The position numbers and the translations under genes are program-made. 64,000 nucleotides of DNA from NCBI GenBank assembly GCA_902388455.1, contig CABMPD010000002.1:1-64000 (forward strand). Reading direction: 5' to 3'. Shown piece by piece: positions 1 through 9,464 of this stretch. This DNA comes from an uncultured Alistipes sp. GTDB lineage: Bacteria > Bacteroidota > Bacteroidia > Bacteroidales > UBA932. The notes under the pieces were generated by a model that made no database searches, had not been told where the DNA came from, and worked only from the letters and a program-made list of their open reading frames with translations. Positions within the stretch are counted from its first letter, which is position 1, and the number at the start of each line of letters is the position of its first letter.

Positions 1-34
1 ACCCACCGAAAGACCTGCCTGGACAGAATATATA

Positions 35-91
35 GGTGGAAAAGCCACGCGACTTTGGCCAAAAGGGTCAAAGTCGCGTGGCTTTTCCACC
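35..91. terminator. Long perfect hairpin after the GH20 gene
   Basis: Two perfectly complementary 23-base arms (35-57 and 69-91) enclose an 11-base loop (58-68). The right arm ends four bases from the stop codon of the minus-strand hexosaminidase gene, so it most likely forms in the 3' end of that mRNA and stops transcription or protects it from decay. The only T run lies inside the stem, so it is not a textbook intrinsic terminator. Nothing recognisable lies between the window edge and base 34. Confidence 0.6.
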
Positions 92-95
92 CGCA

Positions 96-2147
96 TCAGC
101 GGACGACTATCTCGTCGGTAAAGACCCATCCGCCGTAGGGGCCGGAGCGGGCCTGGACGCGGATGTAGCGGGCGGAGACAGAGGCACCGGCAGAAGCTCC
201 GACAGAAGCACCGGATACATCGGAGGTACCGGACGCACCGCCGCCGGCATGCCACCCGTCAGTAACGAAGGTTACGCGGTCATCGCGGACCACCTCGCGG
301 GTAATGCGCCGCAGTTCCACAAAACTAACCCCGTCCGAAGAGGCGGAGATCACCACCTCCGCGGGCAGGAAGACCTCCGGGCCGCAGACCTGCATGAAGT
401 CCAGCTCCACCGAGCGCACATCCTGCACCCGGCCCAGGTCCACGGTCACATCGAGCCGCCCCCTGGAGATGAAGCCCTGCCACCGGCCGTCCCCGTAGGT
501 CCAGCCCCCGTGCAGACCGTCCGTGAGAGCCGTATCCCCTCCTGCGGCATACGTGGAGTTATAAGGCGCATTGTAGATAACCTTACATCCCCGGGCCAGA
601 TGCTCCACAGGCTGCTGTGAGGCGGGACGGTCCCCCACCTCGCGGGCCAGGTCGAAAACATTGTACCCCTCTGCCTCCATCTGAGCACACAGCGCCAGCG
701 CCCGCCGGTGGAAATCCTCATAGTCCCGGCCGGACGCGGGACTCCAGGCCACCTCCGCGAGGGCATAGAGCCGGGGGTAGATCATCAGCTCGGCATGCGG
801 CTCCGTGGGGACATATTCGCACCAGAGATTGGCCTGCACACCTATTATTTTCGCGGCTTCATCGGGGGAGAGCCCGGATGGTACAGGCTCGAAAGAGTAG
901 ACCTTAGACAGCGGCAGATATCCGCCCATAGCCGTCGGCAGCGTGGAGGGATCGTCCTGATAAGTATCGAAATAACAATACGCTCCGGGGGTCATGACCG
1001 TCCGGTTGCCTCCCGAGGCAGCCCGTTCTCCCTCCTCCACGCTCCGCCACGCCATGACCACTGCGGCCGAATCCGCCCCGCCCTGGAGTATCTCGTCCCA
1101 ACCGACCGGCGTCCGCCCGTGAGCCTCGAGGAAACGACCTATCCGTCTGATCATATAACTCTGTAGTTCGTCCACATCCGCCAGACCTTCCGCCTTCATG
1201 CGGGCCTGGCACAGCGGACATTCCGCCCAGGCTTTTTTGGACGCCTCGTCCCCTCCGATATGGATGTACTGCGAGGGGAAAACCTCCATTATCTCCGTGA
1301 GTACATTTTCAAGAAACTCAAAAGTTTCCTCCTTACCTATGCAGAAATCGGAGTGCCGGTAAGGCTCTCCCGTACACGAAAGCTCCGGATAGGCGGTCAG
1401 CACCTCCTCCGAGTGCGAGGGCATCTCTATTTCGGGGACAATGGTAATGCAGCGCTCAGCCGCATACTGCACCAGTTCACGCAGCTCCTCCTTAGTATAA
1501 TATCCCCCGTAGGCCCCGGGTGTCCCCTCCGGCAGGTACTTCCGCTCTCCGAACCACCAGTCCTTCCACAGCGCTCCCTCCCTCCACGCGGCGAAGGAGG
1601 TCAGCCGGGGATAGCGGTCTATCTCCACCCTCCAGCCGGCGGCATCGGTCAGATGCAGGTGCAGGACATTGAGCTTCAGGCGGGCCATGGCGTCTATCTG
1701 CCTCTTCAGGTACTCTATGTTGAAAAAATGCCGGGACACGTCCTGCATATAACCTCTCCACTGAAAACGGGGAATATCCTCTATCTCTACGCAAGGCAGG
1801 GTACCGTCTGAGGGATTTCTCAAAAACTCCAAAGTCTGACGGGCATAGAATATTCCGGCACTGTCTTCCGCCTCTATCAATACGGAGTCCGTGGTCACTC
1901 TCAGGCTATAAGCACCGGAAGGAGCACCGGACGGAAGTATCCGTACACAGAATGCATCAGGGTTTTCAGCAAAAGAAAGGCTGCATGCTCCTGAAGTGAA
2001 ATATATTGAGGTAGGTCTCGGTATAATATTGTTCATCACGGAGTTCTGCGCATCAACAACAGACAGCCCGGCACAGATGAAGGCCAGAATAACAACAGAC
2101 AGACGGGAAATCCCCGGGATACACGTAATGACAGTTCTAATACTCAT
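96..2147 (-). CDS. Secreted beta-N-acetylhexosaminidase, GH20 family, with C-terminal discoidin-like domain
   Basis: This enzyme should release terminal N-acetylglucosamine or N-acetylgalactosamine from glycans such as mucin or N-glycans, outside the cytoplasm. The 683-residue product starts with a signal peptide ending near VVDA-Q. A GH20b-like domain follows, then the catalytic barrel with the diagnostic HIGGDEA motif; its Asp-Glu pair (about residues 300-301) orients the substrate acetamido group and acts as acid/base. Residues about 540-683 resemble a discoidin (F5/8 type C) domain, interrupted by a Gly/Ala/Ser-rich insert. I chose the ATG at 2147 because it gives a standard signal peptide; an in-frame ATG at 2189 adds 14 residues. 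The gene stands alone, divergent from the TonB receptor. Exact sugar specificity cannot be read. Confidence 0.9.
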   Translation of the reverse strand: MSIRTVITCIPGISRLSVVILAFICAGLSVVDAQNSVMNNIIPRPTSIYFTSGACSLSFAENPDAFCVRILPSGAPSGAYSLRVTTDSVLIEAEDSAGIFYARQTLEFLRNPSDGTLPCVEIEDIPRFQWRGYMQDVSRHFFNIEYLKRQIDAMARLKLNVLHLHLTDAAGWRVEIDRYPRLTSFAAWREGALWKDWWFGERKYLPEGTPGAYGGYYTKEELRELVQYAAERCITIVPEIEMPSHSEEVLTAYPELSCTGEPYRHSDFCIGKEETFEFLENVLTEIMEVFPSQYIHIGGDEASKKAWAECPLCQARMKAEGLADVDELQSYMIRRIGRFLEAHGRTPVGWDEILQGGADSAAVVMAWRSVEEGERAASGGNRTVMTPGAYCYFDTYQDDPSTLPTAMGGYLPLSKVYSFEPVPSGLSPDEAAKIIGVQANLWCEYVPTEPHAELMIYPRLYALAEVAWSPASGRDYEDFHRRALALCAQMEAEGYNVFDLAREVGDRPASQQPVEHLARGCKVIYNAPYNSTYAAGGDTALTDGLHGGWTYGDGRWQGFISRGRLDVTVDLGRVQDVRSVELDFMQVCGPEVFLPAEVVISASSDGVSFVELRRITREVVRDDRVTFVTDGWHAGGGASGTSDVSGASVGASAGASVSARYIRVQARSGPYGGWVFTDEIVVR

Positions 2148-2292
2148 AGCTGGAATAATTTTAATTTTCAACCTTCTAAGATAAAACATATTATCGAAAC
2201 TACCGTAACATTATTGAAACTTCTGAAACACTTCCGAAATCTGCGTAACACTATTTTCACAACGGTGTATTATGCCTGAAATAACGGAGAAA

Positions 2293-2300
2293 TACTTTTG
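2293..2300 (+). promoter_or_regulatory. Bacteroidota -7 element for the TonB receptor gene
   Basis: TACTTTTG matches TAnnTTTG and lies 22 bases before the ATG at 2323. It falls inside the possible longer reading frame from 2272, which argues for the shorter start. No clear -33 TTG was seen. Confidence 0.5.
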
Positions 2301-2322
2301 CGGCCGTAAAACAGGAAAATAT

Positions 2323-5052
2323 ATGAACAAATTTCTTCTTAAAGCAGTTCTCATTATCTCTACTTTCATTTTGTTCAACAGTGCAGCGGCACTGGCACAG
2401 ACTGTCAAAGGCGTGGTCCGCGACAGTCAGACAGGAGAGCCGCTGGCAGGCGTGATGATAATGTTCGAAAGGATTGTGGACGATCCCGAAGCGAACGCAA
2501 TCGGAACGCAGAGTGAGGCCGACGGGAGCTACACCCTTAAGATACCAGAAGGTGTCGAGGGTGTCCTGGGCCTCTACTTTATAAGTTACAACGACCTTAT
2601 AACACAAGTCATCAAGCTGGACAAAGGCGAGGAGATGACCTTGGACCTGACAATGGATTTTCAGTCAGAGATACTTGATGCTGCCGTCATTGTGGCCCGC
2701 AAGGACCCGGAATCTTACGGAGCCCTGGTCAATGACCGTAAAATCTCTGCACAGGCAGTCGAAAACATGGGTGCCGCCGAGATCTCCATCAAAGGCCTGT
2801 CAAACGTAGCTGAAGCCGTCGAGACCATGAGCGGAGTATCATTCAACAACTCCGGACAGCTCTTTGTCCGCGGACTCGGCGACCGCTACAGCCTGACTAC
2901 CCTCAACGGACTGCCGGTAGCCTCTCCGAACCCCGACAACAAGCTCATTCCCCTGGACATCTTCTCCAGTTCCGTACTGCAGAACATCACCGTAACCAAA
3001 GTCTACACCGCCACCAGTTTCGCCGACTACTCAGGAGCGCATATCGACATAGCTACCAAGGAAAGCGTGGGAGAAAGCTTCGTATCAGTGGCCTTCGGCC
3101 TGGGCGGCGTCATCGGAACCACATTCACCGACACCTACCGTCCCGACCGCAAGGGATGGCTGCTGAAGGACAACAATCTTCCCAACAGCGTAAGGGACAT
3201 GAGCCTGCCCGACTTCCGCGAATACATCAGGACCAACGATCCGTTCGGAACCACCTTCGACATCCGCAAGTCGATGGCCCTGCCCGACTTCTCCGGTTCG
3301 GTATCCGGAGGACGCACCTTCGGCCTTAGAAACGGGGACGAACTCAGCCTCCTGGCCTCCGCATCCATATCCTCCGGCAGCCAGAACATCTACGACGCCT
3401 ACATCACCAACATCAACACACAGGGCCAGCACATGGACGAGTTCACCTACAACGCCTATGAGCACAGCCTCGATGTGACCGGCCTCCTGAGCCTCAACTA
3501 CCTCTTCCAGAACGGAGACAAAATCAGATTGACCACCCTCTACGCCAAGAACGCCATGGAGGACTACAAGCTCCGTGACGGATACGACGCTGAGGACAAC
3601 ATGCTCCTGGGAAGCAACTCCATAGCACATTCCTACTCACTGTGGAACACTCAGCTCGGAGGTACCCATACCCTGCATCCCAGCTGGGATATGGACTGGA
3701 AAGTATCCTACGGCATGACCGACAGCAACGAGCCTGACCGCCGCCAGGTAATGTACCGCAAGGGCGAGGACGGCAGCCTGTCCCTCTTCAAGCTCAACCG
3801 CCAGGAGACCATGCGCTACTTCGGAGAGCTCTCAGAGCAGGAAATCGTAGGCGAGATCAAGCCCACCTTCCACTTCGGCGAGCAGAGCCGCCTGATTTTC
3901 GGAGCCGCATACAAGGATAAGGTCCGCGACTACAATTCAATGAGGTTCTACTACAACCTGACCGATATCAATCCCATCATCAACGACATCTACACCCCTT
4001 CCTCCTTCCTCAACTCCCAGAGCATAGCCGACGGCCTCATCACCATCGACAGGGACGCCCAGCCCAAGAACAACTACTACGCCGGGCACCGTATCCTGGC
4101 CGGATTCGCCGAAGTGGAATACTATCCTCTCGAGAACCTTCTCCTCGGCCTCGGAGTCCGTTACGAATACTCACAGCAGTGGGTACGCTACTGGAACGAT
4201 GCATCCCGCGAGAGCATCTCACGCCTCAACAAAGGTGACTTCTTCCCCGCCCTCAACATCAAGTACACCCTCAACAACAGGCACACCCTCCGCTTCGCCT
4301 CCTCCATCACAGTAACCCGCCCCTCGTTCATCGAGATGGCCCCCTTCCTCTACAAGGAGTCTTACGGAAGCGCCGAGCTCCGCGGTAACGACCAGCTGAC
4401 CAACGGCTACAACTACAACTTCGACCTCAAGTACGAGTACTTCACCACCAACAACAAGCACATGTTCTCGGTAGGTGTCTACTACAAGATCCTGAAAGAC
4501 CCCATCGAGCGCGTACAGGAGACCTCCGGCGGAGCCATCGTACACACCTTCAGGAACGCCGAGCAGGGTATGGCCGCCGGTCTCGAGGCCGAGTTCCGCA
4601 CCCAGCCCTTCAGATACTTTACCGTAGGCGGCAACATCTCCCTGATGTACACCGACGTAACCCTCCTGGCCAACGGCGGTATCTACACCGACAGCCGCAG
4701 GGCCCTCCAGGGAGCCTCCCCCTACCTGGGCAACGCCTTCATCACCTACGCACCCGAGTTCGGCAAGGAGTCTTCCCTGTCCGTCTCCCTGCTCTACAAC
4801 GTCCAGGGCCCCCGCATCCAGGCAGTAGGTATCTACGGACTCGGCAACATCATGCAGGCCCCCATCCATTCCCTCGATGCCAACATCACATACCGCATCA
4901 ACAAGCTCTGGAGTATAGACCTCTCCCTGACCAACCTGCTCGACTCTGAATACCGCTTCACCCAGAACGTACCCGACCTCGGCACCGACATGCTGACCGA
5001 GAGCTACAGGCTCGGCAGAGGCATAGGACTGGGAGTTAAACTTGATTTTTAA
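2323..5052 (+). CDS. TonB-dependent outer-membrane receptor with carboxypeptidase-D-like N-terminal domain
   Basis: Predicted energy-dependent importer in the outer membrane. The 909-residue protein has a signal peptide (cleavage near AAALAQ), a carboxypeptidase-D regulatory-like domain typical of Bacteroidota receptors, a plug domain containing FVRGLGDRYS and LNGLPV, and a long beta-barrel ending in a terminal phenylalanine. No SusD-like gene follows, so this is probably not a SusCD glycan system. Instead a beta-helix lipoprotein gene begins 39 bases downstream with no terminator between, suggesting a two-gene operon. The GDRY-type plug is a distinct receptor subfamily whose ligands are mostly unknown, so I do not name the substrate. 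The start at 2323 is chosen over 2272 because the upstream promoter element overlaps the longer frame. Confidence 0.9.
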   Translation: MNKFLLKAVLIISTFILFNSAAALAQTVKGVVRDSQTGEPLAGVMIMFERIVDDPEANAIGTQSEADGSYTLKIPEGVEGVLGLYFISYNDLITQVIKLDKGEEMTLDLTMDFQSEILDAAVIVARKDPESYGALVNDRKISAQAVENMGAAEISIKGLSNVAEAVETMSGVSFNNSGQLFVRGLGDRYSLTTLNGLPVASPNPDNKLIPLDIFSSSVLQNITVTKVYTATSFADYSGAHIDIATKESVGESFVSVAFGLGGVIGTTFTDTYRPDRKGWLLKDNNLPNSVRDMSLPDFREYIRTNDPFGTTFDIRKSMALPDFSGSVSGGRTFGLRNGDELSLLASASISSGSQNIYDAYITNINTQGQHMDEFTYNAYEHSLDVTGLLSLNYLFQNGDKIRLTTLYAKNAMEDYKLRDGYDAEDNMLLGSNSIAHSYSLWNTQLGGTHTLHPSWDMDWKVSYGMTDSNEPDRRQVMYRKGEDGSLSLFKLNRQETMRYFGELSEQEIVGEIKPTFHFGEQSRLIFGAAYKDKVRDYNSMRFYYNLTDINPIINDIYTPSSFLNSQSIADGLITIDRDAQPKNNYYAGHRILAGFAEVEYYPLENLLLGLGVRYEYSQQWVRYWNDASRESISRLNKGDFFPALNIKYTLNNRHTLRFASSITVTRPSFIEMAPFLYKESYGSAELRGNDQLTNGYNYNFDLKYEYFTTNNKHMFSVGVYYKILKDPIERVQETSGGAIVHTFRNAEQGMAAGLEAEFRTQPFRYFTVGGNISLMYTDVTLLANGGIYTDSRRALQGASPYLGNAFITYAPEFGKESSLSVSLLYNVQGPRIQAVGIYGLGNIMQAPIHSLDANITYRINKLWSIDLSLTNLLDSEYRFTQNVPDLGTDMLTESYRLGRGIGLGVKLDF

Positions 5053-5091
5053 AAAAATTAAAATTTATAAACATTTCTAAATCTTTTAAAA

Positions 5092-6291
5092 ATGAACAAA
5101 AAACTTTTCATTCTCGCCCTCGGAGCAGCTATGGTGGCTGTATCCTGCGAAAAGAAGAACCCTGAAGTTATTGATCCCGAGGTAGACCTCATCGGCGACA
5201 TCACCGAAGACAGAACCCTCGAAGCCGGAAACACCTACACACTCACCGGAGGCCTGCATGTAAAAGCAGGGGCCACCCTGACCATAGAACCCGGCGTGAC
5301 CATCATTGCCCAGGATGACGACCAGGTAGACTACATCCTCATAGAGCAGGGCGCAATGATTGACGCCCGCGGCACAGCCGATGATCCCATCGTGATGACC
5401 TCAACACGTAAAGAGGCCGGTGCATGGGGCGGTCTCCACATCTGCGGCAAGGCTCCCATCAACGCCGGTACCGGTGCCAAGTCCGAGATCGGTGACGCCT
5501 CCTACGGCGGAAACGATGCCCACGACAACTCCGGTACTCTCCAGTACGTCCGCGTAGAGTACGGCGGATATGCCTTCTCCGAGGAGAAAGAGGCCAACGG
5601 CTTCACCTTCTACGGCGTGGGTGACGGTACCACAGTGGACCATCTCCAGGCCTACGGCGGCTCCGACGACGGATTCGAGTGGTTCGGCGGCACAGTGAAC
5701 GTGAAATACCTCGTATCCACCGACAACACCGACGACTCCTTCGACTGGACCGAGGGATGGAGCGGAAAGGGCCAGTTCATGGTAGCCCATCAGATCTCCG
5801 CTGAGTGCGACGCCCTCATGGAGTGCGACAACAACGACAACGACAACGTGGCCGCACCTATCTCCCACCCCGTTCTTGCAAACGTAACCCTCGTAGGCAA
5901 CAACTCCGATGAGAACAAACGCGGTATCCGTCTCCGCGCCGGCACAGAGGTCGAGCTCTACAATGCTATCGTAACCGGAAAACCCCGCGCCCTGACAACA
6001 GAGACCACCCACACTGAGGAAGCTCTCGTTGACGGCACCTCCGTACTCAAGCACGTATACCTCTCCAACGGCGTATCCAGCGACAGCGACGATGTCCTCT
6101 ACACCCAGGACATGTTCCTCGCCGAGGCCAACCACAACCAGGTGAACTACACCTTCAGTCTGACCGACAACTTCTTCGGAACGATTGCCGGAGACCTTGA
6201 CGCCAGCACCATCGACTCATTCTTCGAGTCTGCCTCCTTCGCCGGAGCCATCTCCGCCGACAACAACTGGATGGCAGGCTGGACCAGATAA
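5092..6291 (+). CDS. Beta-helix-like surface lipoprotein paired with the TonB receptor
   Basis: The 399-residue product begins with a lipoprotein signal whose lipobox ends in Cys19 (AVSC). The mature part looks like a right-handed beta-helix: short repeated turns such as GGLHVKAGATLTIEPGVT, followed by Gly/Asp-rich segments (GGSDDGFEWFGGTVNVKYLV). This type of protein is often found beside TonB receptors in Bacteroidota but I know of no assigned function. Position immediately behind the receptor suggests it is an outer-membrane partner, perhaps capturing ligand, by analogy with SusD though unrelated in sequence. A strong terminator follows the gene at 6331. Cargo and surface exposure are inferred. 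Confidence 0.75.
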   Translation: MNKKLFILALGAAMVAVSCEKKNPEVIDPEVDLIGDITEDRTLEAGNTYTLTGGLHVKAGATLTIEPGVTIIAQDDDQVDYILIEQGAMIDARGTADDPIVMTSTRKEAGAWGGLHICGKAPINAGTGAKSEIGDASYGGNDAHDNSGTLQYVRVEYGGYAFSEEKEANGFTFYGVGDGTTVDHLQAYGGSDDGFEWFGGTVNVKYLVSTDNTDDSFDWTEGWSGKGQFMVAHQISAECDALMECDNNDNDNVAAPISHPVLANVTLVGNNSDENKRGIRLRAGTEVELYNAIVTGKPRALTTETTHTEEALVDGTSVLKHVYLSNGVSSDSDDVLYTQDMFLAEANHNQVNYTFSLTDNFFGTIAGDLDASTIDSFFESASFAGAISADNNWMAGWTR

Positions 6292-6330
6292 CCCAAACTG
6301 CTTTTCGAAGCTGTCATACCTGTTTTTCAC

Positions 6331-6371
6331 GGGGAGGCTGCGGAGTGATTCGCCGGCCTCCCTTCTTTTTT
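6331..6371 (+). terminator. Intrinsic terminator after the receptor/lipoprotein operon
   Basis: GGGAGGC (6332-6338) pairs with GCCTCCC (6356-6362), extended inside by CGG/CCG after a two-base bulge, followed by TTCTTTTTT. It closes the operon ending at 6291. Confidence 0.8.
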
Positions 6372-6404
6372 GTCCGTAGTGGGGTGAAAATACCTAACTG
6401 TTGG

Positions 6405-6437
6405 TATTGTCTCTGTCAGGAAAGAGTGGTATTTTTG
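6405..6437 (+). promoter_or_regulatory. Promoter of feoAB
   Basis: A TATTG -33 element (6405-6409) and TATTTTTG -7 element (6430-6437) are separated by 20 bases, matching the Bacteroidota consensus. The ATG follows 25 bases later. Confidence 0.6.
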
Positions 6438-6462
6438 CCCGGATTTAGAGACCATTTGCAGC

Positions 6463-8988
6463 ATGAAACTTTCGGATCTGAAAACAGGTGAAAGAGGTAT
6501 TATAGTCAAAGTGAGCGGACACGGCTCCTTCCGCAAGAGAATCACCGAGATGGGGTTCATCAAGGGAAAGGAGGTCAGGGTAGTGCTCAACGCTCCTCTC
6601 AGGGACCCCATAGAATACGAGATCATAGGATACAAGATATCGCTCCGCAGGGACGAGGCCCGCGAGATAGAGGTCATCAGCGAGAGCGAGGCCAAGGCTC
6701 AGGCGGCTCAGGACAATGTAACGGAGCCGGAGGCATCCCGGAATTCTGCCGGTACCCCCGGACTGAGCAGCCGCGAACCGGACTGCTCCGATGCGGAGGA
6801 CCTCGACCGGAGGATGCGGCAGCTCGCGGAGGAGCGCCGTCATACGGTCCGGGTCGCCCTCGTGGGCAATCCCAACTGCGGCAAGACCTCCCTGTTCAAC
6901 ATTGCCTCCGGCTCCCACGAGAGGGTCGGCAACTACAGCGGAGTGACCGTCGATGCCAAGGAAGGGCGGTTCGAATACAAGGGCTACCATTTTGTCCTCG
7001 TCGACCTGCCGGGCACCTACTCCCTCTCGGCCTACAGCCCTGAGGAGCTGTACGTCCGCAAGAATCTGATCGACAATATTCCCGACGTGGTCATCAACGT
7101 GGTGGACGCCTCCAACCTCGAGCGAAATCTCTACCTGACGGCCCAGATCATCGACATGAACCTCCGCGTGGTCATGGCCATGAACATGTACGACGAGCTG
7201 GAGGCCCGCGGAGACAGACTCGACACCGTCACCCTCGGACATCTGCTCGGCATGCCGGTGGTGCCCACCGTCAGCCGCAGCGGGCAGGGCATCGACAGGC
7301 TGTTCGACACCGTCATCCAGATCTACGAGCACAACGAGCCGTCCCTGTCCCGCCACATCCACATCAACCACGGACAGGAGCTGGAGAACAGCATCGACCG
7401 CATCAAGCTGCTGATTCAGAAAAACGACGACATACGCACCCACTATTCCACCCGCTGGCTGGCCATCAAGTACCTCGAGAACGATTCCGATGTGGAGGCC
7501 ATAGTCGAGGCCCTGCCCAACCACGACGAGATCATCGCAGCCCGCTTCGAGGAGAACAGGCGCATAGAGGGACTGCTCGGCGGCACGAATGCCGAGGCCG
7601 CCATCGTAGACGCCAAATACGCCTTCGTCCAGGGCGCCCTCAAGGAGACCTACACTCCCGGACAGGTGCGGAAAAAGCATACCATTACCGACAAGATAGA
7701 CACCGTGGTCACCAACCGCTGGGCCGCCTTCCCGATATTCATCCTCCTGCTGTACATCATCTTCGAGGCCACCTTCCGCCTGGGCGAATACCCGATGACC
7801 TGGATTGAGTGGCTGGTGGAGAAATTCGGGGCCTTCGTGGCCACCACCATGCCGGAGGGCATGCTGAAGGACCTGGTAGTGGACGGCATCATCGGAGGAG
7901 TGGGCAGCGTGCTGGTATTCCTGCCCAACATCCTGATACTCTACCTGTTCATCTCACTGCTGGAGGACTCCGGATACATGGCCCGCGCCGCCTTCATCAT
8001 GGACAAGCTCATGCACAAGATAGGCCTGCACGGCAAGTCGTTCATACCCATGATCATGGGCTTCGGCTGCAACGTGCCCGCCATCATGGCCACACGCACT
8101 ATCGAGAATCACAAGAGCCGCCTGGTCACCATGCTCATCATCCCCATGATGTCCTGCGCCGGCCGCCTGCCCGTGTACATCCTCGTGGCCGGGGCTTTCT
8201 TCCCCCGCAACGGCTCGCTCGTGCTCCTCGGCCTCTACGCCCTCGGCATCGTCATGGCCATCATCTCGGCCAAGGTGATGAGCCGCTTCATCAAGGACGA
8301 CAACCTGCCCTTCGTCATGGAGCTGCCGCCCTACCGCGTCCCGACCTCCAAGTCTGTCTTCCGCCACACCTGGGAGAAAGGCAAGCAGTACCTGCACAAG
8401 ATGGCCGGCATCATCCTCGTAGCCTCAATCATTATATGGTTCCTCGGCTACTTCCCTCACCACGACCGTTACGCCACCCCCGCCGAGCAGCAGGAGAACT
8501 CCTACATCGGCATGATCGGGAAGGCCATCGAGCCCGTCCTCGAGCCCCTCGGCTTCGACTGGAAGATGGGCGTCGGCATCATCTCCGGTGTAGCCGCGAA
8601 AGAACTCGTGGTCAGCACCATGGGCGTACTCTACAGCGGTGAGCAGGAGCGCTTCCCCTCAGCCGCAGGCGATCCCGGAACAGCATCTGCCGGTACCGTA
8701 TCATCCCAAACCACCGACGCGACTGCTCCTGTGACAGCCGGATCTGAAACCGAAACCGTCTCCGGTGACACCATGCTGCAGAACGCCCTTGCCAAGACCA
8801 CCACCCCCGCCGCGGCCCTCGCCTTCATGGTCTTCGTCCTGCTCTATTTCCCCTGCATCGCCACCTTCGTCGCCATCAAGAACGAGAGCGGCGGCTGGAA
8901 ATGGGCCGTCATCTCCGCCGTCTACACCATCGTCCTCGCCTGGATTGTCGCCTTCATCGTCTACCGCACCGCCCTCCTGCTGCTCTGA
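6463..8988 (+). CDS. feoB: Ferrous iron transporter, FeoA-FeoB fusion
   Basis: GTP-regulated inner-membrane importer of Fe(II). Residues 1-75 form a FeoA-like SH3 domain (RITEMGFIKGKEV). A linker leads to the FeoB G domain with G1 GNPNCGKTS, G3 DLPG and G4 NMYD. A helical GDP-release domain and the polytopic membrane region follow, with GFGCNVPAIMATRT in the transport core. The total of 841 residues fits a FeoA-FeoB fusion, the usual form in Bacteroidota. A low-complexity Ala/Thr/Ser segment of about 40 residues (roughly 730-770) separates the last membrane segments. The gene stands alone between a terminator at 6331 and a long intergenic region. Fur-like control is plausible but no operator was recognised. 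Confidence 0.95.
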   Translation: MKLSDLKTGERGIIVKVSGHGSFRKRITEMGFIKGKEVRVVLNAPLRDPIEYEIIGYKISLRRDEAREIEVISESEAKAQAAQDNVTEPEASRNSAGTPGLSSREPDCSDAEDLDRRMRQLAEERRHTVRVALVGNPNCGKTSLFNIASGSHERVGNYSGVTVDAKEGRFEYKGYHFVLVDLPGTYSLSAYSPEELYVRKNLIDNIPDVVINVVDASNLERNLYLTAQIIDMNLRVVMAMNMYDELEARGDRLDTVTLGHLLGMPVVPTVSRSGQGIDRLFDTVIQIYEHNEPSLSRHIHINHGQELENSIDRIKLLIQKNDDIRTHYSTRWLAIKYLENDSDVEAIVEALPNHDEIIAARFEENRRIEGLLGGTNAEAAIVDAKYAFVQGALKETYTPGQVRKKHTITDKIDTVVTNRWAAFPIFILLLYIIFEATFRLGEYPMTWIEWLVEKFGAFVATTMPEGMLKDLVVDGIIGGVGSVLVFLPNILILYLFISLLEDSGYMARAAFIMDKLMHKIGLHGKSFIPMIMGFGCNVPAIMATRTIENHKSRLVTMLIIPMMSCAGRLPVYILVAGAFFPRNGSLVLLGLYALGIVMAIISAKVMSRFIKDDNLPFVMELPPYRVPTSKSVFRHTWEKGKQYLHKMAGIILVASIIIWFLGYFPHHDRYATPAEQQENSYIGMIGKAIEPVLEPLGFDWKMGVGIISGVAAKELVVSTMGVLYSGEQERFPSAAGDPGTASAGTVSSQTTDATAPVTAGSETETVSGDTMLQNALAKTTTPAAALAFMVFVLLYFPCIATFVAIKNESGGWKWAVISAVYTIVLAWIVAFIVYRTALLLL

Positions 8989-9121
8989 CACCGGAGCAGC
9001 ACCGCACGACCTACACCACGACCGGGGTCACCGTCCGGCACTGCATGGCTTTCCTGCATTGCAGCATTACAGCATGGCCCTCACGGCCCTTCAAAGCCCT
9101 TAATGATGAATGTCCCAATTC

Positions 9122-9298
9122 CACGTTGCTTTTTAGTTGTATCATACATTCTTGATTACAAATCATTTACCATTTTACAAGAATTTTAAGTGAGCCGTTT
9201 TTTGCCCTAAACCGCCCCTTTTCACCTCATGTAGAATTTTTGCATTATTGCAACATCTTAATTTTAAGCAATTTGCAGTTCAACTAAAAAGCAACGTG
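9122..9298. mobile_element. MITE-like element with perfect 18-bp terminal inverted repeats
   Basis: CACGTTGCTTTTTAGTTG (9122-9139) recurs as its exact reverse complement at 9281-9298. With one single-base gap the arms extend a few more bases outward. The interior is visibly AT-rich against GC-rich surroundings and has no credible coding frame. Size (177 bp) and structure suit a miniature inverted-repeat transposable element or a deleted insertion sequence. No clear target-site duplication flanks it and no family was recognised. It occupies much of the 629-base gap after feoAB. Confidence 0.45.
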
Positions 9299-9429
9299 AG
9301 AATAAGCGCACGGGGAAGGGAGAGGGGGACAGAAGAATCGAGAAGGTGGAGCAAGGGGAGTAAGGGCCCTGAACTCCCGAATACCTACAATGTGGGAAGG
9401 CCGGTAAGGCAAATACCTACTTATGAGGA

Positions 9430-9460
9430 TTGACGGGCAAAGGGAGGGACAGTACCTTTG
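9430..9460 (+). promoter_or_regulatory. Strong Bacteroidota promoter in the intergenic region after feoAB
   Basis: TTG (9430-9432), a 20-base spacer and TACCTTTG (9453-9460) match the consensus well. No open frame of convincing quality starts behind it; a terminator hairpin follows about 70 bases downstream. Confidence 0.55.
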
Positions 9461-9464
9461 CACC

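Noticed and set aside
2272-5052. Calling the TonB receptor a SusC-type glycan importer
   Set aside because: No SusD homologue follows and the partner lipoprotein has a beta-helix character.
9248-9433. A 61-codon frame in the gap after feoAB
   Set aside because: It crosses the right arm of the MITE-like element and has no promoter or recognisable product.
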